NCBI RefSeq assembly: GCF_022414535.1
Contig: NZ_JADWYM010000029.1
Coordinates: 23,835 to 87,834, forward strand
Length of the DNA: 64,000 nt
From: Streptomyces sp. MUM 2J
GTDB lineage: Bacteria; Actinomycetota; Actinomycetes; Streptomycetales; Streptomycetaceae
Reading direction: 5' to 3'
Shown here piece by piece: positions 61,170-64,000 of the stretch; within the stretch, counting starts at the first letter, position 1, and each line of letters starts with the position of its first letter. Made by a program: the position numbers and the translations under genes. The notes under the pieces were generated by a model. It did not search any database. It saw nothing but the letters and a program-made list of their open reading frames with translations, and had not been told where the DNA came from.

Positions 61170-61868
61170 CTACCGCGCGTGCGGCCGGGTGGCCCCTCCC
61201 TCCACCGGGAAGGCGATCCTGCGCAACGTGTCGGCCGCGTCGCGGTCGAGCAGGACCGCTGAGCCGCAGCCGGCGGGCAGCTCACCGCGCTCCACGGCCC
61301 GGACCAGCCGGGCCGTCGCCCGGCGGTGGCGCAGGAAGGCATAGCGGGACACACCGCGCCCCCGTTCACGCTGACCGGACAGGGCGGCGCCCGGGGTGAC
61401 GTCGAGGAGCACGAGGTGCAGCGTGCCGCCGCGGCACCGGGCGGCACGCGCCAGCCAGCCGCGGACCCAGGTCTGGGTGCCGCAGTCGTGCACGACCACG
61501 CCCCGGCCGGCGCGCACGGCACGGCGCACCGCGGCATAGTGCGCCAGGCGGACCAGCGGGCGGTAGACGGCGTAGGGCAGGAAGCGGGGCATACGGCCGG
61601 CCCACCGGTCACGGACGTCCTGCGAGTCGAGGCGGACGCCCTGGACCGCGCGGTTCATCAGCGTGGACTTGCCGCTGCCCGGCAGGCCGGTGATCACGAC
61701 CAGGTCCCGCGGGCCGAAGAGCAGGGCGTGCGGGCTGCGGCCGGCGCGCTCGCGCAGATCGCGCACGACGGGCTCCGGGCGCGCACCACGCGACTCCACG
61801 GCGGCGGGCCGGCGAGGTGCCGGGATGCCCGTGGTGGCCGGGTACGCCGTGGTCCTGTTCACCGTCAT
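61170..61868 (-). CDS. P-loop AAA/kinase-like ATP-binding protein
   Basis: A 232-residue protein with the Walker A motif GLPGSGKST after an N-terminal region of 57 residues, and a downstream DSQDVRDRW that may hold the catalytic Asp and sensor. It resembles small nucleoside/zeta-toxin-type kinases more than classical AAA machines. The region VVVHDCGTQTWVRGWL is unplaced. ATG 61868 has GGGGAGGGA upstream. The target is unknown. Confidence 0.75.
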   Translation of the reverse strand: MTVNRTTAYPATTGIPAPRRPAAVESRGARPEPVVRDLRERAGRSPHALLFGPRDLVVITGLPGSGKSTLMNRAVQGVRLDSQDVRDRWAGRMPRFLPYAVYRPLVRLAHYAAVRRAVRAGRGVVVHDCGTQTWVRGWLARAARCRGGTLHLVLLDVTPGAALSGQRERGRGVSRYAFLRHRRATARLVRAVERGELPAGCGSAVLLDRDAADTLRRIAFPVEGGATRPHAR

Positions 61869-62044
61869 CGTCCCTCCCCTGGGTCAGGTGGCCGACCTGC
61901 CCACCGAACGTAAAGAGAAGGTAATACCGGATGGCCCGCCGTTGTGTGCGCGTACCGCCACAAGCCGGTTACAGATGCGGCCCTGCCACGATCGGGGCAG
62001 GCGTGCAATGATGTCCGCGCCAACTGCATACCGGCCGTTTGAAT

Positions 62045-62247
62045 CCGCGCGGGAGAGTCCCCAGGCCACTGGGGCGCCGAAGGAGCAAGTCCCTCCCTTG
62101 AATCTCTCAGGCACCGTTACCGCGCGGGCGAGGCACATCTGAAAAGCGGACCGCTGTGCTCAGCGGTCCCACCCAAGGTGCAAGCCAGGACCGCGCGTGT
62201 GGTCATGGCGAACCTCTCAGGTTCCGATGACAGATGGGGAGGAAAAC
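62045..62247 (+). ncRNA. Tandem glycine riboswitch
   Basis: First aptamer: P1 CCGCGCG (62045-62051) with CGCGCGG (62121-62127), then GGGAGAG, GCGCCGAAGGAGCAA and AATCTCTCAGGCA. Second aptamer: CATCTG (62135-62140) pairs with CAGATG (62231-62236), enclosing GAAAAG, CACCCAAGGTGCAAGCC and AACCTCTCAGGTTCCGATGA. Two glycine aptamers in tandem before gcvT activate the glycine-cleavage genes when glycine is plentiful; this is a known arrangement in Streptomyces. The second aptamer departs slightly from consensus (GAAAAG for GAGAG, CCCAAGG for CCGAAGG). Confidence 0.9.
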
Positions 62248-62285
62248 TCCTCGCCTGTCCTGTTTCCCTGGGAGACGACCGTCCG

Positions 62286-63413
62286 ATGAGCAGTACCGAT
62301 TCCCCTCAGCCCCGCCGTACCGCGCTCGATGCCCTGCATCGCTCGCTCGGTGCGACGATGACCGACTTCGCCGGCTGGGACATGCCGCTGCGCTACGGCT
62401 CCGAGCGCGACGAGCACCTGGCCGTGCGCACCCGGGCCGGCCTCTTCGACCTCTCGCACATGGGCGAGATCACCGTCAGCGGGCCGCAGGCCGCCGCCCT
62501 GCTGAACCACGCGCTCGTCGGCAACATCGCCGCCGTGGGTGTGGGCCGCGCCCGCTACACCATGATCTGCCAGGCCGACGGCGGCATCCTGGACGACCTG
62601 ATCGTCTACCGGCTCGCCGAGACCGAGTACATGGTCGTGGCCAACGCCTCCAACGCCCAGGTGGTGCTGGACGCGCTCACCGAGCGCGCGGCCGGCTTCG
62701 ACGCCGAGGTCCGCGACGACCGGGACGCCTACGCGCTGATCGCGGTGCAGGGACCCGAGTCCCCCGGCATCCTGAAGTCCCTCACCGACGCCGACCTCGA
62801 CGGCCTGAAGTACTACGCCGGGCTGCCCGGCACCGTCGCCGGCGTCCCGGCCCTGATCGCCCGCACCGGCTACACCGGCGAGGACGGCTTCGAGCTGTTC
62901 GTGAAGCCGGAGCACGCCGTGGAGCTGTGGCAGGCGCTGACCAAGGCCGGCGAGGACGCCGGGCTGGTGCCGTGCGGCCTGTCGTGCCGGGACACCCTCC
63001 GCCTGGAGGCGGGCATGCCCCTGTACGGGCACGAACTGACCGCCGCGCTCACCCCCTTCGACGCCGGGCTCGGCCGGGTGGTGAAGTTCGAGAAGGAGGG
63101 GGACTTCGTCGGGCGTGAGGCCCTGCGGCAGGCCGCCGAGCGCGCCGGGCAGAACCCGCCGCGGGTCCTGGTCGGCCTGGTCGCCGAGGGCCGCCGGGTG
63201 CCGCGCGCCGGGTACGCCGTGGTCGCGGGCGGCGAGGTGATCGGCCAGGTCACCTCCGGCGCTCCCTCGCCCACGCTGGGCAAGCCGATCGCCATGGCCT
63301 ACGTCGACGCCGCGCACGCGGCCCCGGGCACGCCCGGCGTCGGCGTGGACATCCGCGGTGCCCACGAGCCGTACGAGGTCGTGGCGCTGCCGTTCTACAA
63401 GCGGCAGAAATGA
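62286..63413 (+). CDS. gcvT: Glycine cleavage system T protein (aminomethyltransferase)
   Basis: A 375-residue tetrahydrofolate-dependent enzyme transferring the methylene from aminomethyl-lipoyl-H protein to THF and releasing ammonia. LHRSLGATMTDFAGWDMPLR, LFDLSHMGEITVSG, ARYTMICQADGGILDDLIVY and the C-terminal FYKRQK are family segments. ATG 62286 follows GGGAG at about 12 bases. It is the first gene behind the glycine riboswitch and forms an operon with gcvH and probably glyA. Confidence 0.96.
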   Translation: MSSTDSPQPRRTALDALHRSLGATMTDFAGWDMPLRYGSERDEHLAVRTRAGLFDLSHMGEITVSGPQAAALLNHALVGNIAAVGVGRARYTMICQADGGILDDLIVYRLAETEYMVVANASNAQVVLDALTERAAGFDAEVRDDRDAYALIAVQGPESPGILKSLTDADLDGLKYYAGLPGTVAGVPALIARTGYTGEDGFELFVKPEHAVELWQALTKAGEDAGLVPCGLSCRDTLRLEAGMPLYGHELTAALTPFDAGLGRVVKFEKEGDFVGREALRQAAERAGQNPPRVLVGLVAEGRRVPRAGYAVVAGGEVIGQVTSGAPSPTLGKPIAMAYVDAAHAAPGTPGVGVDIRGAHEPYEVVALPFYKRQK

Positions 63414-63521
63414 CACCGTCGTAGTCACACGCCCGTGGTGCGGGGCACATCCCCGGTCACGTCGGCCTCTGCGCCCTCCCCCCTTCACCAGCACTTCCCC
63501 GCGTACAGGAGAATTCAGGCC

Positions 63522-63899
63522 ATGAGCAACCCCCAGGATTTCCGTTACAGCAAGGAGCACGAGTGGCTGTCGGCCGCCGAGAACGGCGTGGCGACGGTCG
63601 GTATCACGGAGCACGCGGCCAACGCGCTCGGCGACGTGGTCTTCGTCCAGCTCCCGGAAGTCGGTGACACCGTGAGCGCGGGCGAGACCTGCGGCGAGCT
63701 GGAGTCGACCAAGTCCGTCTCCGACCTGTACTCCCCCGTCGCCGGTGAGGTCACCGAGGTCAACCAGGACGTGGTGGACGACCCGTCGCTGGTGAACTCG
63801 GTCCCCTTCGAGGGCGGCTGGCTGTTCAAGGTGCGCGTCACGGACGAGCCGGAGGACCTGCTCTCCGCCGACGAGTACACCGCTTTTTCCGCCGGCTGA
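63522..63899 (+). CDS. gcvH: Glycine cleavage system H protein
   Basis: A 125-residue lipoyl carrier. The lipoylated Lys is in GELESTKSVSDLYSP near residue 63; KEHEWLSAAENGVATVGIT and the rest of the hybrid fold match. It shuttles the aminomethyl group among the P, T and L proteins. ATG 63522 has AGGAG upstream. 108 bases after gcvT. Confidence 0.96.
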   Translation: MSNPQDFRYSKEHEWLSAAENGVATVGITEHAANALGDVVFVQLPEVGDTVSAGETCGELESTKSVSDLYSPVAGEVTEVNQDVVDDPSLVNSVPFEGGWLFKVRVTDEPEDLLSADEYTAFSAG

Positions 63900-63912
63900 G
63901 GAAGGAGACCCG

Positions 63913-64000
63913 ATGTCCGTCCTGAACACGTCCCTGCACGAGCTCGACCCCGAGGTCGCCGCGGCCGTCGACGCCGAGCTGGTCCGCCAGCAGTCCACCC
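63913..64000 (+). CDS. glyA: Serine hydroxymethyltransferase (5' part)
   Basis: Only the first 29 codons are visible (MSVLNTSLHELDPEVAAAVD, then AELVRQQST) before the window ends. The order gcvT-gcvH-glyA and this N-terminus identify a serine hydroxymethyltransferase, which makes glycine and methylene-THF from serine. AAGGAG precedes the ATG at 63913 by five bases. It follows gcvH by 13 bases, so it is in the same operon. Confidence 0.88.
   Translation, partial: MSVLNTSLHELDPEVAAAVDAELVRQQST

Noticed and set aside
62134..62247. Second aptamer of the glycine riboswitch being incomplete
   Set aside because: Its 5' half departs from consensus but the paired P1, the CAAGGTGCAAGCC segment and the CTCTCAGG core are all present, so both aptamers look intact.

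Overview
The window is chromosomal DNA of a Streptomyces (or a very close actinomycete). Signs of this are very high GC, near-total G/C at third codon positions, frequent GTG starts, and a gene order (leuB, proline catabolism, serA, ilvC-ilvH-ilvB, gatCAB, ligA, mnmA, gcvT-gcvH-glyA) that I recognise from the Streptomyces core. No tRNA, rRNA, CRISPR array, insertion sequence or prophage was seen.

Layout. 1-5670: a cluster of a urease-like enzyme (fused gamma/beta subunit plus alpha subunit), agmatine deiminase and a TetR regulator, divergent from an NCS1 permease, with paired palindromes between them. 5675-8281: ilvE, leuB and a 43-residue basic protein. 8844-10336: a quinone-reductase-like enzyme and a small DUF5988-type protein. 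10533-14485: proline catabolism with its divergent PucR-type regulator. 14797-20371: serA, ilvC, ilvH and ilvB, with an attenuator and a 13-residue leader peptide. 20368-23625: a membrane PAS-GGDEF-EAL protein. 23797-31717: accessory enzymes, a broken LuxR-type regulator, a GNAT acetyltransferase, an MMPL transporter and small unknowns. 31967-35530: gatC-gatA-(small membrane protein)-gatB. 35875-38088: a second GGDEF-EAL protein (rmdB). 38359-48336: ligA, a MetE-like protein, an SDR, a LOG-family protein, DUF427, a hydrolase, mnmA, a Tat-type amidase, a TPP riboswitch, a cysteine desulfurase and small membrane proteins. 48459-52625: TetR, a lipoprotein, a thioesterase, an esterase and a TRIC-type channel. 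52689-58993: a complete peptide ABC transporter operon. 59355-61868: two SseB-like paralogues and a P-loop protein. 62045-64000: a tandem glycine riboswitch driving gcvT-gcvH, with glyA running off the end.

How the genes work together. ilvB/H, ilvC, leuB and ilvE form most of the branched-chain amino-acid pathway; serA with gcvT/H and glyA links serine, glycine and one-carbon metabolism. Cysteine desulfurase and mnmA sit close together and could cooperate in tRNA thiolation. Two c-di-GMP proteins lie about 12 kb apart: the first has an intact GGDEF but a ruined EAL domain, and the second has both motif sets intact and a rare TTA codon.

Most interesting: (i) a well-formed TPP riboswitch at 46199-46393, closed by an 11-bp stem, with no thiamine gene downstream, 22 nt past an amidase stop codon and pointing into the antisense strand of a cysteine desulfurase; (ii) the urease-like cluster, whose alpha subunit keeps the nickel ligands but has altered flap and substrate-pocket residues, and which shows no accessory genes in the visible sequence; (iii) the TTA codon in rmdB; (iv) a perfect palindrome upstream of the first GGDEF-EAL gene.
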